From Streptomyces sp. 846.5 (GTDB taxonomy: Bacteria > Actinomycetota > Actinomycetes > Streptomycetales > Streptomycetaceae), in assembly GCF_004365705.1 (NCBI RefSeq), contig NZ_SOBN01000002.1:1302001-1366000 (forward strand): a stretch of DNA of 64,000 bases, written 5' to 3'. Under the pieces are notes generated by a model, which worked only from the letters and a program-made list of their open reading frames with translations, searched no databases and was not told the DNA's origin. The translations under genes were made by a program, and so were the position numbers. Positions 9,173 to 18,390 of this stretch are shown here, one piece after another (position 1 is the stretch's first letter; every line of letters begins with the position of its first letter).

Positions 9173-9507
9173 GGCGCATCGCCCAGACCACCCGGCTGCT
9201 CCCGGAACGCCGGGACGAGTACCTCGCTCTCCACAGCGCCGTCTGGCCGAGCGTCGAGGCCGCCCTGCTGGCCGCGCAGATCCGCAACTACAGCATCTTC
9301 CTGCACGGCGACACCCTGTTCGCCTACTACGAGTACCACGGCGACGACTTCGACACCGACCTCGCCGTCATCAAGGCCGACCCCGAGACGCAGCGCTGGT
9401 GGACCTTCACCGACCCCTGCCAGGACCCCTGGCCCGATGCCCCCCAGGGCAGCCGCTGGTCCGACCTGCCCGAGATCTGGCACCTCGGCGAGCCACCGCA
9501 GTCCTGA
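9169..9507 (+). CDS. L-rhamnose/L-fucose mutarotase
   Basis: A 112-aa small protein of the RhaM/DUF718 family, which interconverts the alpha and beta anomers of 6-deoxy-hexoses. Family features seen are an N-terminal beta strand, the conserved HSAVWP segment and the YYEYHGDD strand, then a C-terminal W-rich stretch (RWWTF, EIWHL). The ATG overlaps the lactonase stop. Pairing with a COG3618 lactonase is typical of fucose and rhamnose oxidation operons and is the best clue to the locus substrate. Confidence 0.9.
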   Translation: MRRIAQTTRLLPERRDEYLALHSAVWPSVEAALLAAQIRNYSIFLHGDTLFAYYEYHGDDFDTDLAVIKADPETQRWWTFTDPCQDPWPDAPQGSRWSDLPEIWHLGEPPQS

Positions 9508-9644
9508 GCCGACCACACACGGCACAGGATCCGCCCCGCCCAACCCCACCCAGCCCAGTGCCCGCGTCAGTCGCACTGAAAGAACTCACGGAGCCGCCGT
9601 ATGACCGCCTGCACAACCGCCCGAACCACCCGGAGGGGCGGAAG

Positions 9645-12600
9645 ATGAAGCCCTTCACCTCCACTGTCCGCAAGGCCTCAGCAGCACTTGCGCTGGCGGT
9701 CTCCGCCGCACTGCTGGCACCCCTCACGATGCCGACCCCGGCCTCGGCCGCGACCGGGGCGACGTACTACGTCGCCCCCAACGGTGACGACACCAATGCC
9801 GGGACGATCGCGGCGCCGTTCAAGACCCTGCAGCACGCGCGGGACGTCGTGCGCACGGTCGACGGCAACATGACCGGAGACATCAACGTCTATCTCCGCG
9901 GCGGCAACTACCCGGTGAGCAGCACCATCGACTTCACGTCGGCCGACTCGGGAACGAGCGGCCACCGTATCGTGTACGCCGCCTACCCGGGCGAGAAGCC
10001 GGTCCTGAACGGAGGCGTCCAGGTGACCGGCTGGACACAGCACAGCGGGAACATCTGGCAGGCCACGCTCAACCGTGACGACAAGCTCCGCGCGCTCTAC
10101 GTCAACGACAAGCGCGCCAGGATGGCTTCGAAGACGATCAACTCGGCCGGATGCTACGGGACCTACACCGTCACCGCAGGCCAGGCTCCCTGGGCCTGGG
10201 AGTCGGGTTCGCAGTGCGACGGGGCCAAGTACAGCCTCTCCGACCTGCCCGCCATCGCCGGCAACCAGGACGACGTCGAGATCGAGTCGGCGACGACCTG
10301 GACCACGGCCATCGTGGGCGTCCGCCAGATCACCACGAGTACAAACGGCGCCAACCGCGTGGCCCTGTTCCAGGAGCCGGGCGCGGCCATCGCCCAGGGA
10401 GCGCCGAACGGGAATTTCAACGCCGCCGGCACCCAGACGATCATGAACGCGTACGAGTTCCTGGACCAGCCGGGCGAGTTCTACTTCGACAAGACGACCC
10501 ACACGTTGTACTACTACAAGTCCAGCTCCGAGGACATGACGACGGCACAGGTCTTCGCGCCGAACAACGTGTCCACCCTGATCAGGATCGCCGGCACGTC
10601 CACGACCGACCACGCGCGGAACATCACGTTCTCCGGTCTGACGGTCGAGCACTCCGACTGGAACCTGGTCAATGTCGCCGGCTCCGCGTTCCGGCAGGGC
10701 CAGCAGGGCAACGCCGGCTCGGACGTGTACGCGAAGCAGAATTTCCACGCCTATACCTACCGCAACGTCGACCTGCCGCCGGGGATCATCCAGATCGAGA
10801 ACGCCGACGGGATCGTCCTGCAGCGCAACACGGTGCAGCACACCGGCGCCGACGGGATCAGCATGGTCAATGACGTGACGGACTCGCAGGTGACCGGCAA
10901 CTACACCAATGACATCGCCGGGTCCGCCATCACCGTGGGACATCCCCAGCACGTGTACATCGGGGACTACACCTCGACCAACAACGAGAAGTACCCGGCC
11001 AACGTCGAGGGAGTCTGCAAGAACATCTCGATCACGGACAACTACCTCTACGACAGCGCGGTGCTGTTCCAGGGATCCAGCCCGGTGTCGGCGTACTTCA
11101 CCGACACCCTGTCCGTGCAGCACAACCTGATCGAGAAGTCCCCGTGGGCGGGCATCACCCTCGGCTGGGGCTGGTGGAACTTCGACGGTTCGGCGAACTC
11201 GATCCGACCGGGCGTGCCGACCACCACGGCGAAGAACAACACCGTCAGCTACAACCAGATCCTCGACACCATGCAGGTGCTCGGCGACTCCGCTCCCATC
11301 TACGACCTGGGCAGCCAGCCGGGAACCGTGATCAGCAACAACTACATCCAGGGTGTCCCGGCCGGCCACAGGTACGGACTCCACCCCGATGAGGGCTCTG
11401 CCTACCTCAACTTCCACGACAACGTGCTGAACGTTGACCCGGGAGTGGTCAACGTCATCAACTCCGGCACCTGGGGCCGGCAGCACGACCTGAGCATCAC
11501 CAACACGTACAGCACCGTCAACAAGGTCTTCAGCAAGAGCGTTCCGAACAGCACGATCCAGGACGTGCACGCGTACCCGGACAGCGTGTGGCCCTCGCAG
11601 GCGTACAGCATCGCCGTGAACTCCGGCCTGGAGGACGCCTACAAGGACATCGTCCCCCGGAGCAACCTGGGCCTGCAGGACTACGCCCTGCCCGCGAGCA
11701 CGTTCACCGGCAAGGGTGTGTCGTCCGTCCCCGTCCGCAGCATCGGTGACGCGACCAGCACCTTCTGGCTGGCCCCCTCCGATACGACGACGTTCGCCGT
11801 CGGCCCCGCCATGACCAAGGCAGCCGGAACCGCGACCACCGTCACCGTCCCACCGACGGTCGGGGACTACCACCTCTACGTCGTGGACGCCCAGGGCAAC
11901 GCATCCCCCGCGTCGCAGGCGCTGATACGGCAGCGATGGGCCTACGTCGACGACAAGGACGCCGGTCTTACCTACTCCTCCGCCTGGTCGAACTGGAACG
12001 ACACACAGGACTTCAAGGGCTCCGAGAGGTTCACGAGCAACGCCGGCGACTACGTTCAGTACGCGTTCACCGGCTCAGGTGTCCGGTATCTCAGCATGCA
12101 GCAGCCGAACATGGGGAAGGTCGACGTCTACATCGACGGCACCCTGGCGCAGGCCGGTATCGACGCCTACGCCCCGACGGTGACGAAGCAGGTGCCGCTG
12201 TTCGAGAAGACGGACCTCGCCGCGGGCCCGCACACGATCAAGGTCGTGTGCACCGGAACGAAGAACGCGTCCGCTTCCGGCACCGTCTGCGCGCTGGACG
12301 CGTTCGCCTCCATCCCCTTCCCCTCGACGAACGCGTTCTACAAGCTCCTCAACAAGAACAGCGGCAAGGTGATCGACGTCAGCGGCGGATCGACGTCCGC
12401 CGGGGCGAACCTCATCCAGTGGAACGACACCGCAGAGCAGAACCAGCACTGGCGGTGGGTCGCGGTGGGTGACGGAAGCTACGAGATCGTCAACCAGAAC
12501 AGCGGCCTGCTGCTGGACGTCACCGGCGGGTCCACCGCGGACGGCGCGACCATCATCCAGCAGTCCGGCAGCAACAGCGCCAGCCAGCACTGGACCCTGG

Positions 12601-12755
12601 TGGTCGGCGCAAACGGCTCCTACAAGATCAAGAATATGAACAGCGGCAAGCTGCTCGCGGTGTCCGGCTCGTCGACGACAGCGGGCACTCAGCTGGTGCA
12701 GACGACGGACACCAACGCCGACAGCCAGCTGTGGCAGGCGGTGAACGTGGACTGA
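9645..12755 (+). CDS. Secreted beta-helix glycosidase (GH141-like) with lectin domains
   Basis: A 1036-aa exported protein; ATG 9645 follows GGAGGGG. Residues 1-37 form a Sec signal (cleavage after ASA). Residues about 40-700 form a right-handed parallel beta-helix beginning with YYVAPNGDD and PFKTLQHARD, the pattern of GH141 alpha-L-fucosidases/xylanases. Residues about 763-890 look like a galactose-binding-type beta sandwich, and about 896-1036 are a ricin-type lectin trefoil with three Q-x-W repeats (QHWRW, QHW, QLW). It would release deoxy-sugars from plant or microbial polysaccharide for the transporter next to it. The GH141 call rests on motif similarity and context; other beta-helix lyases are possible. 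Confidence 0.8.
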   Translation: MKPFTSTVRKASAALALAVSAALLAPLTMPTPASAATGATYYVAPNGDDTNAGTIAAPFKTLQHARDVVRTVDGNMTGDINVYLRGGNYPVSSTIDFTSADSGTSGHRIVYAAYPGEKPVLNGGVQVTGWTQHSGNIWQATLNRDDKLRALYVNDKRARMASKTINSAGCYGTYTVTAGQAPWAWESGSQCDGAKYSLSDLPAIAGNQDDVEIESATTWTTAIVGVRQITTSTNGANRVALFQEPGAAIAQGAPNGNFNAAGTQTIMNAYEFLDQPGEFYFDKTTHTLYYYKSSSEDMTTAQVFAPNNVSTLIRIAGTSTTDHARNITFSGLTVEHSDWNLVNVAGSAFRQGQQGNAGSDVYAKQNFHAYTYRNVDLPPGIIQIENADGIVLQRNTVQHTGADGISMVNDVTDSQVTGNYTNDIAGSAITVGHPQHVYIGDYTSTNNEKYPANVEGVCKNISITDNYLYDSAVLFQGSSPVSAYFTDTLSVQHNLIEKSPWAGITLGWGWWNFDGSANSIRPGVPTTTAKNNTVSYNQILDTMQVLGDSAPIYDLGSQPGTVISNNYIQGVPAGHRYGLHPDEGSAYLNFHDNVLNVDPGVVNVINSGTWGRQHDLSITNTYSTVNKVFSKSVPNSTIQDVHAYPDSVWPSQAYSIAVNSGLEDAYKDIVPRSNLGLQDYALPASTFTGKGVSSVPVRSIGDATSTFWLAPSDTTTFAVGPAMTKAAGTATTVTVPPTVGDYHLYVVDAQGNASPASQALIRQRWAYVDDKDAGLTYSSAWSNWNDTQDFKGSERFTSNAGDYVQYAFTGSGVRYLSMQQPNMGKVDVYIDGTLAQAGIDAYAPTVTKQVPLFEKTDLAAGPHTIKVVCTGTKNASASGTVCALDAFASIPFPSTNAFYKLLNKNSGKVIDVSGGSTSAGANLIQWNDTAEQNQHWRWVAVGDGSYEIVNQNSGLLLDVTGGSTADGATIIQQSGSNSASQHWTLVVGANGSYKIKNMNSGKLLAVSGSSTTAGTQLVQTTDTNADSQLWQAVNVD

Positions 12756-12792
12756 TCCCCTCCGCGGACCGAGGGAGACGAAGGGCCCAGGC

Positions 12793-12826
12793 GGGCGGTG
12801 CCGGTGAACGCGAGCCAACACCGCCC
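12793..12826 (+). terminator. Candidate terminator after the beta-helix gene
   Basis: GGGCGGTG (12793-12800) and CACCGCCC (12819-12826) form an 8-bp stem with an 18-base loop about 40 bp after the stop codon. No T-tract, as is common in streptomycetes. The remaining bases up to the transposase at 12983 show no gene. Confidence 0.4.
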
Positions 12827-12982
12827 CCAGCGGCGCTGGCGTTATGCACCGCAGTGAGGATCTGAACGTCGAACGCTTCGCGCGGCTTACCGGCGGCAGC
12901 CCTGCGCCTGCCGAGAAATACATCCGCACAGGTCACCCGTACCGGCCTATCGTCCTGGGCGGTCCCAGCACAATGATCAACT

Positions 12983-14083
12983 GTGCTGCTGAAACTGACC
13001 TACCTCGCCGTCACCAACGCCTTCGCCCTGCTACGCCTGCTACCGATGAGCGACCGCGACAAGGATGCCGAGATCCTTGCCCTGCGCCACCAGCTCACCG
13101 TCCTGCAACGCCAACTCGGCAGCGGGCGAGCCAAGTTCGCCGCACCGGACCGGGCCTTCCTCGCTGCCCTGCTCCAGCCCCTGCCCCGCGACGTCCTACG
13201 GCAACTGCGACTGATCGTCCGCCCCGACACCGTGCTGCGCTGGCACCGCGACCTCATCAAGCAACGCCACGCCCACAGCAGCCGACCCAAACGCCCGGGA
13301 CGCCCCCGCACCTTTCGCTCCATCCGGCTCCTGGTCCTGCGCCTGGCCCAAGAGAACCCGAACTGGGGCTACCGGCGCATCCATGGCGAGCTCACCGTCC
13401 TCGGCATCCAGACCGCCGCCTCCACCGTCTGGGAAATCCTCAAGACCGCGGGCATCGACCCCGCCCCGCAACGCTCCGCCACCACCTGGGCCGACTTCCT
13501 GCGCAGCCAGGCCGGTGCCCTCCTGGCGTGCGACTTCATCGAGACCGTCACCCTGACCGGCCAGCGCCAGTACATCCTCGCCGTCATCGAACACGCCACC
13601 CGCCGCATCCGCGTCCTGGGCGCCACCGCCCACCCCACCGCCGACTGGACCACCCAAGCCATCCGCAACCTCGCCATGGACCTCGAAGACACCGGCTGCA
13701 AAGCCAAGTACCTGATCCGCGACCGGGACTCCAAGTTCACCGCCGCCTTCGACACCGTCCTCGCCGACGCGGGCATCCACGTCGTCCTCAGCGGCATCCG
13801 CATCCTCCGCATGAACTCGATCATGGAACGCTGGGTACAGGCCTGCCGCCACGAACTCCTCGACCGCATTCTCATCTGGAACCAGTCCCACCTACTCCAC
13901 GCACTACGAGAATTCGAAACCCACCACAACACCCACCGCCCCCACCAAGCCCTCGAACAAGCCGCACCCCTGCGCGCCGTCCCCCAGCCGATCACCCACT
14001 CACGTGACCTCGAACAACTACGAATACGCCGCCGAGACCGCCTTGGAGGCATCCTCCACGAATACCGCCGCGAAGCCGCCTGA
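12983..14083 (+). CDS. IS transposase, integrase-core (IS3/IS481-like)
   Basis: A 366-aa transposase reading intact from GTG 12983. An N-terminal helix-turn-helix region (residues 20-115) is followed by a retroviral-integrase catalytic core: LLACDF carries the first Asp, YLIRDRDSKF the second and SIMERW the Glu, a complete DDE triad. The C-terminus RPHQAL is typical of this group. Inverted ends were not identified. It marks the start of the mobile-element-rich region. It may still be active because no frame disruption is seen. Confidence 0.85.
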   Translation: MLLKLTYLAVTNAFALLRLLPMSDRDKDAEILALRHQLTVLQRQLGSGRAKFAAPDRAFLAALLQPLPRDVLRQLRLIVRPDTVLRWHRDLIKQRHAHSSRPKRPGRPRTFRSIRLLVLRLAQENPNWGYRRIHGELTVLGIQTAASTVWEILKTAGIDPAPQRSATTWADFLRSQAGALLACDFIETVTLTGQRQYILAVIEHATRRIRVLGATAHPTADWTTQAIRNLAMDLEDTGCKAKYLIRDRDSKFTAAFDTVLADAGIHVVLSGIRILRMNSIMERWVQACRHELLDRILIWNQSHLLHALREFETHHNTHRPHQALEQAAPLRAVPQPITHSRDLEQLRIRRRDRLGGILHEYRREAA

Positions 14084-14088
14084 ACTGC

Positions 14089-14610
14089 ATGGATGAGGCT
14101 TCCGGCAGGCGCAACGTCGCGGGCCTGGTCCGGGGCCGGCGCAAGGCGATCGGCTCGCGCTGGCGCAAGATGAACCCGGGACGGCAGTCCCTGCTGGCCC
14201 TCGCCTTCCTGCGCCATGACCAGTGCCTTGCCGAGCTGGCCGGCGGCAACGACATCTCGGCGGCGACCCTGCGGCGCTGGGTACTGGAGGTGATCGGCCT
14301 GCTGGCCGCCCGCGCCCCACGGCTGGACCGCGCCCTGAAGAAGATCGCCAAGGGGGCGGCGTCGTGGTGCTGCTGGACGGCACCCTGGTGCACACCCGGC
14401 GCCGCACCGGAGAGGAGGACCGGCCCAACTACTCAGGCAAGCACAAGTCCCATGGCCTGCTCTTCCTCGCCCTGACCGACGAGAAGGGCAAGCTGGTCTG
14501 GACATCGCCGGCCGCGCCGGGCCGCTTCAGCGAGATCACCACGGCCCGCCGCAACAAGATCACCGCGCAGCTGCGCAGGGGCGGGCTGGAGGCCATCGCA
14601 TGCCCAGGTG
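14089..14610 (+). pseudogene. IS5-like DDE transposase relic, frameshifted and truncated
   Basis: The first frame reads from 14089 through ALKKIAKG near 14350, then the matching sequence continues one frame over (VVLLDGTLVHTRRRTGEEDR) to about 14600, where similarity ends abruptly. The family is the DDE-endonuclease group of IS5-like elements. A related, also broken copy is at 36778-37530, sharing the LLAARAPRLDRALKKIA block. Both have a shift in the reading frame and this copy lacks its C-terminal third, so it is dead. Confidence 0.8.
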
Positions 14611-14634
14611 CGGGACAATCAGATCAACACCGGG

Positions 14635-14707
14635 TACTCCACTCTGTTCGCCCTGGCCATCATCATCAAGATCATCTGCGTCCAGCTCATCGTGGGGCTG
14701 CGACCCA
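14635..14707 (+). repeat. Diverged direct repeat, left copy (flanks GNAT gene)
   Basis: These 73 bases match 15369-15441 at about 56 of 73 positions without gaps (shared CTGTTC, ATCTGC, GTGGGG blocks). The two copies flank the GNAT gene on both sides. The left copy also reads as a short hydrophobic frame (ALAIIIKIIC), perhaps the end of a lost gene. Confidence 0.55.
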
Positions 14708-14719
14708 CATGGGACAGGA

Positions 14720-15310
14720 TCACGCGACGGGTTCGACGACTCGCCGCATCACGCAGTTCTTCTTGCCCACGGGCCGTTCATAGATGAAGCCGAGGCCCTC
14801 GTAGAGCGCGCGGGTGCCGTTGTACAGATACGAAGCCGATGTCTTCACACCCTGCAGATCATGCGGATATGCCTCGACGGAACCGCCCCCGGCCCGGGCG
14901 ATCAGATCGACGGCACCTTGGACGGCGAGCGCCGCGACGCCTTTCCTTCTGTACTTCTTATCGACGAACATGCAGGTGAGACGGTAGCGAGGCAGCTCAG
15001 CGAGGCCCGCCTGGTATTCCTTGCGGAAATAGATGTGCGGCAGCTCCTCCGGAGAGCCGTACTGGCACCAGGCGACGGCGACGTCACCGTCGCACACCAG
15101 TGCCGCGTGCGCGCGGCCCTCGCGGACCAATGTCTCCTTCCAAGCCCGGTTGCCGTCGGCGCCACTCGGGTCCCCCTTGAAGTCCTTGCCGACGCCGCGG
15201 TGGAACCAGGTGCACCAGCAACCGCCCCACACACCGTTGTGCCGTTCGGCCAGCCCGACGAACAGGTGCCAGGTTTCCGGGCCGAGCGGCTTGACCGTGA
15301 ACTCCGTCAT
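14720..15310 (-). CDS. GNAT-family N-acetyltransferase
   Basis: A 196-aa single-domain acetyltransferase. The acetyl-CoA segment is visible as CMFVDKKYRRKGVA (residues about 120-133), followed by the usual helix and the C-terminal YEGLGF strand. The start is ATG 15310. No nearby partner points to a substrate. It is intact although pseudogenes lie on both sides and a diverged 73-bp repeat flanks it, so it may have moved as a cassette between the repeats. Confidence 0.85.
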   Translation of the reverse strand: MTEFTVKPLGPETWHLFVGLAERHNGVWGGCWCTWFHRGVGKDFKGDPSGADGNRAWKETLVREGRAHAALVCDGDVAVAWCQYGSPEELPHIYFRKEYQAGLAELPRYRLTCMFVDKKYRRKGVAALAVQGAVDLIARAGGGSVEAYPHDLQGVKTSASYLYNGTRALYEGLGFIYERPVGKKNCVMRRVVEPVA

Positions 15311-15368
15311 GGCGTCTCCTCACGTTGTACCGGACACCCTTGCACGAGGGGCTGACATTCCCCCGGCG

Positions 15369-15441
15369 GTGCTCCACGCTGTTCTCGCCGGCCGTCATCG
15401 TCAAGACCATCTGCAACCGGCCTATTGTGGGGTTGTGACCG
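15369..15441 (+). repeat. Diverged direct repeat, right copy
   Basis: Partner of 14635-14707 (about 77 percent identity by eye, no gaps). It ends at the GTG of the peptidyl-tRNA hydrolase relic, so the repeat may be the upstream flank of that gene. Confidence 0.55.
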
Positions 15442-15996
15442 ACAGTGCCAGCCCCACCAGCCCCTTCGCCGACCGGTAGGCCGACCGCGACGCCGCACCG
15501 TAGTTCACGCTGCCGCTGCTAGCGCGGATTGGACGCACCAACAGGCCGGACCACAGCGACGCCCTCGAGACTGCCGCCCGTGCGGTGCTGGCGCTGCTCT
15601 CAGACGAGCGCAGCAGCGCTGCCGCCGACGGGGAGGGGGCCGATCGGGTGCACGCCTGGGAGGACACCAGGATCCGCAAGGTGGTGCGGCGGGCGCGGGG
15701 CGGGGAGTGGCTCACGGCCGGCGAACTGGACGGGATCACCGTCACAGGCAAGTCCGCGGAGGTGCGGGTGTTCCCGCCGGTGCCGCTGGACGGCTGGCCG
15801 AAGGAACTGGCGAAGCTCCAGGTCTCCGGGACGGAGCTGGAGGACCCGGAACCGCCCGCCGCGGCGGACCCGGGGGTGCCGGTGCTGTGGTTCACCCCCG
15901 GGGGTGACCATGTCCACGGGCAAGTCGATGGCGCAGGCCGGACACGGGGCGCAGCTCGCCTGGTGGGCACTGTCGGACGCGCAGCGGACGGAGTGA
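15435..15996 (+). pseudogene. Peptidyl-tRNA hydrolase (PTH2-type) pseudogene
   Basis: The frame from GTG 15435 matches the streptomycete peptidyl-tRNA hydrolase type with an N-terminal extension, but contains TAG at 15477-15479 and at 15501-15503. It then reads cleanly (KVVRRARGGEW, VRVFPPVPLDGWPKELAKLQVSG) to about 15905. The conserved PTH2 motif GKSMAQAGHGAQLAWW follows in another frame and stops at 15996, so the last quarter is missing. Two nonsense codons, one frameshift and a truncation make it dead; a functional copy is presumably elsewhere. Confidence 0.8.
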
Positions 15997-16044
15997 CGGG
16001 CCTGGGGAGTGCGCCCTCGGCCGGGCTGCTCTTGTTCGTCATAC

Positions 16045-16330
16045 AACACCGACACCCGCCGGAGGCCACCTCGCTGCGCCCCGATCCGGACAATCCGGCA
16101 GCGGCCGTCCAACGCACCGCCAGCGGCCACTGGGACGCAGCCCGCGCCGCCATCGCCACCGGCCTGGACGTCGAACCCACCGCCGAACAGCTCTACCGCG
16201 ACTGAATCACCCTCGAACACCACCGCGGCAACCGCGCAGAGATTGCCCGGGTCATCACCAATCTGCAAAAGGCACTGCGGCCCCTCGCCGTCGACATGGA
16301 ACCCGCCACCGACGGACCAGGGCTGGCTGC
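16045..16330 (+). pseudogene. BTAD-domain regulator fragment
   Basis: The frame ending at TGA 16203-16205 reads WDAARAAIATGLDVEPTAEQLYRD, and the same frame continues beyond the stop with LEHHRGNRAE and LQKALRPLAVDMEPATD. This is the C-terminal part of a bacterial transcriptional activator domain as found in streptomycete SARP or LysM-BTAD proteins. One in-frame stop and absence of the N-terminal DNA-binding part mark it as a relic. Confidence 0.55.
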
Positions 16331-16504
16331 GCGAGCAGGCCCCGGGACTGTTCACCGGCCGCGGCTGAATCCCGCACCGGTCCAGCCGAAAAACTCATCA
16401 CCGTCCTCTACGCCCGCACCGGCAGCCCACCGGAGGGTGCCGAGGGGCGGCTGAGTACGCGTACTCATGCGGACTGAGCACCATGCCGGGCAGGATGAGT
16501 GCCT

Positions 16505-17575
16505 ATGACCGTGCCGCTCCCGAAACCCCCAGCCCGGCAGCGCAGTTGGTTCCCGCGGAACAGAGCACGGCTTGGCCTGGACCTCTTCGCAAGCGTCGCC
16601 CTGATCCTCCTCGAGGGCCAGGTGCTGCTGTGGCTGGCGTTCGCCGCGGGCATGCAAGCCTGGGCCACCCGCCCAGGGACCCCCAGCACCGCAGCGACAC
16701 CCACCGAAGACCACCGGATCGACTACCTCCTGTACGCGGCGCTGGTCGCAGCTGCAGTCGCGGCCCTGCGCCGCGCCCGATGGACCGCCGGGTCGCAACT
16801 GGCAGTCGCCTGCGCCCTGGCCGTCATGGCGACATCGGCCCAGCACGACTACGACCAGCAGCGCCAGCAGCAGGCGGCGGGCAGGTCTGCCAGCCTGACA
16901 GCCCAACCGGCCGACACGGCTGCCGCCGCCATCACCGCGGACCTGAACGGCGACCTCAACGGCGGCTTCCTGTCCCCGGGCCACACCTACGGCGGACCCT
17001 TCACCCAAGGCACCGTGGTCGATCAAGTCGAGGCACACGCAGGCGTCGTACTGTCCATGGGATCCACCCCGACGGCCAGCGGGCTGACGCAGACCACGGT
17101 CGCCGTGATGCTCGACCCGGCACCACCACCAGACATTCCGGCCTGCTACAGCTACACGTTCACCATCACCCACGGCTCGGCCCACGACCAGCCCATACCC
17201 TGCCCAGGCACCGCGACCACCCAACTCGGCCAGACCCTGCTCGCACAGAACGAGACCCGGCAGGCGGCCGCGCCCGACACCTACCCGGTCACCGCAGCCG
17301 GCGTCCGCACCCTGCTCCGCGACCACTTCGGCCCAGCGGCAGCGACGCTGCCAATCGCCACCGCCACCACTTCCGCCACAGCCACCACCCCCGTGCTGGT
17401 CGCAGCCGTACGCATCCACGGGATCTGCCACTTCGTCCGGCTCGGAACCTCGACCACCATCACCACCTGGGTGCCACTGTGGCAAGCACCCCTGGACGAC
17501 CAACCAGCCTGCGACACCACCCAGGCACTCGCCGCCGACACCCTCTACGGAACAGACCCCGCCCAAGAAGGGTGA
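16505..17575 (+). CDS. Hypothetical membrane protein
   Basis: A protein of about 356 aa from ATG 16505. Residues 24-48 and about 70-88 are hydrophobic membrane segments; the next region is Q-rich (YDQQRQQQ) and the remainder is a predicted extracytoplasmic domain with paired cysteines. I do not recognise a family. Third-codon-position GC is high throughout, which supports a real gene. A GTG at 16499 would add two residues. It stands alone among relics. Confidence 0.65.
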   Translation: MTVPLPKPPARQRSWFPRNRARLGLDLFASVALILLEGQVLLWLAFAAGMQAWATRPGTPSTAATPTEDHRIDYLLYAALVAAAVAALRRARWTAGSQLAVACALAVMATSAQHDYDQQRQQQAAGRSASLTAQPADTAAAAITADLNGDLNGGFLSPGHTYGGPFTQGTVVDQVEAHAGVVLSMGSTPTASGLTQTTVAVMLDPAPPPDIPACYSYTFTITHGSAHDQPIPCPGTATTQLGQTLLAQNETRQAAAPDTYPVTAAGVRTLLRDHFGPAAATLPIATATTSATATTPVLVAAVRIHGICHFVRLGTSTTITTWVPLWQAPLDDQPACDTTQALAADTLYGTDPAQEG

Positions 17576-17640
17576 ACCACCCCCAAGCTTCGCGGAGCGA
17601 GGTCCGCCGTCATCGCGGGCCTGACCCTTTCCTGGAGCTC

Positions 17641-17736
17641 TGGGGCCAGAACACGCGAGTCAAGCGGATCAAGAGATACGGCTACGGCCGCGCCGACTTG
17701 GACCTGCTCCGCGCCGGCAGCCTGCACCGGGCCTGA
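17641..17736 (+). pseudogene. ISL3 transposase C-terminal fragment
   Basis: About 30 codons read NTRVKRIKRYGYGRADLDLLRA, matching the C-terminal block of ISL3-family transposases (compare NTRTKRIMRQMHGRAGFPLL near 43930). Nothing else of the element remains. Confidence 0.6.
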
Positions 17737-17875
17737 CCGCCGGATCACAAGATCAGCAACAGAGCCCGAATTTCCCCAGGCCCCCGAGGCTCGCCTCCGT
17801 ATCCTGTACTCCTGGCACTGTTGTCCTTGACGGCGTACGGGTCGACTCGTCAGCGCTGGAGAAGGTCGGGACACT

Positions 17876-18390
17876 GTGACAGGGCTCGCGGAAAAACAGG
17901 CCGCGTTGAGCGAGCTGGAAGGGCGACCGTTCACAGCCATTGGCCGCGCCGCAACGCTCGTGTGGCTCACGTTCGGCGACGAGGTGCCGTGGCTGGACTA
18001 TCGCGGCCAGGGCACCGTCCGCCCGGAACTGTCCCTGCACTTGCAGTGCCGGTGGCGACTGGCCCACGGTGCTGCCGTGACAATCCAGCAGGGTGATCTC
18101 TAAGTTCCGGGGCCCGGGCCGGATCTCGGTTCACCGCTGGTGGCGAGATCGGGACAGGCCGGTTCGACGATCGTGTCGAGGCGATCGTACGGATCATCGC
18201 GGATAACGCCCCGCTGGTCGAGGAGGTGCGCATCGGTGACGAGTTCGATGTTCAGCTGACGTTGTCGTCAGGCAGGCACTTGGAAGTCTTCCCGGCCCGT
18301 CGCAAGGGGTCGGAGGACTGGCGGTTCTTCCGACGCGCTGCAGGGCACCCCCACTACGTTGTGGAGAACGGGTCGGTGACCATGGTTTGA
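17876..18390 (+). pseudogene. Conserved hypothetical gene split by a frameshift
   Basis: Frame A from GTG 17876 (AALSELEGRPFTAIGRAA, then EVPWLDYRGQGTVRPELSL) stops at 18103. Frame B picks up from about 18140 (TGRFDDRVEAIVRIIAD, RRAAGHPHYVVENGSV) and stops at 18390. Both halves look like parts of one cytoplasmic protein of about 165 aa, so a single-base indel between 18095 and 18140 probably broke the gene. Function unknown. A sequencing error cannot be excluded. Confidence 0.6.

Noticed and set aside
9678..11873. A 731-codon minus-strand open frame opposite the beta-helix gene
   Set aside because: Same shadow effect; no motif and no ribosome-binding site, while the plus frame has signal peptide and lectin repeats.
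12844..14007. A 387-codon plus-strand frame across the integrase-type transposase
   Set aside because: Pro/Arg/His-rich out-of-frame reading of the transposase with the complete DDE core.
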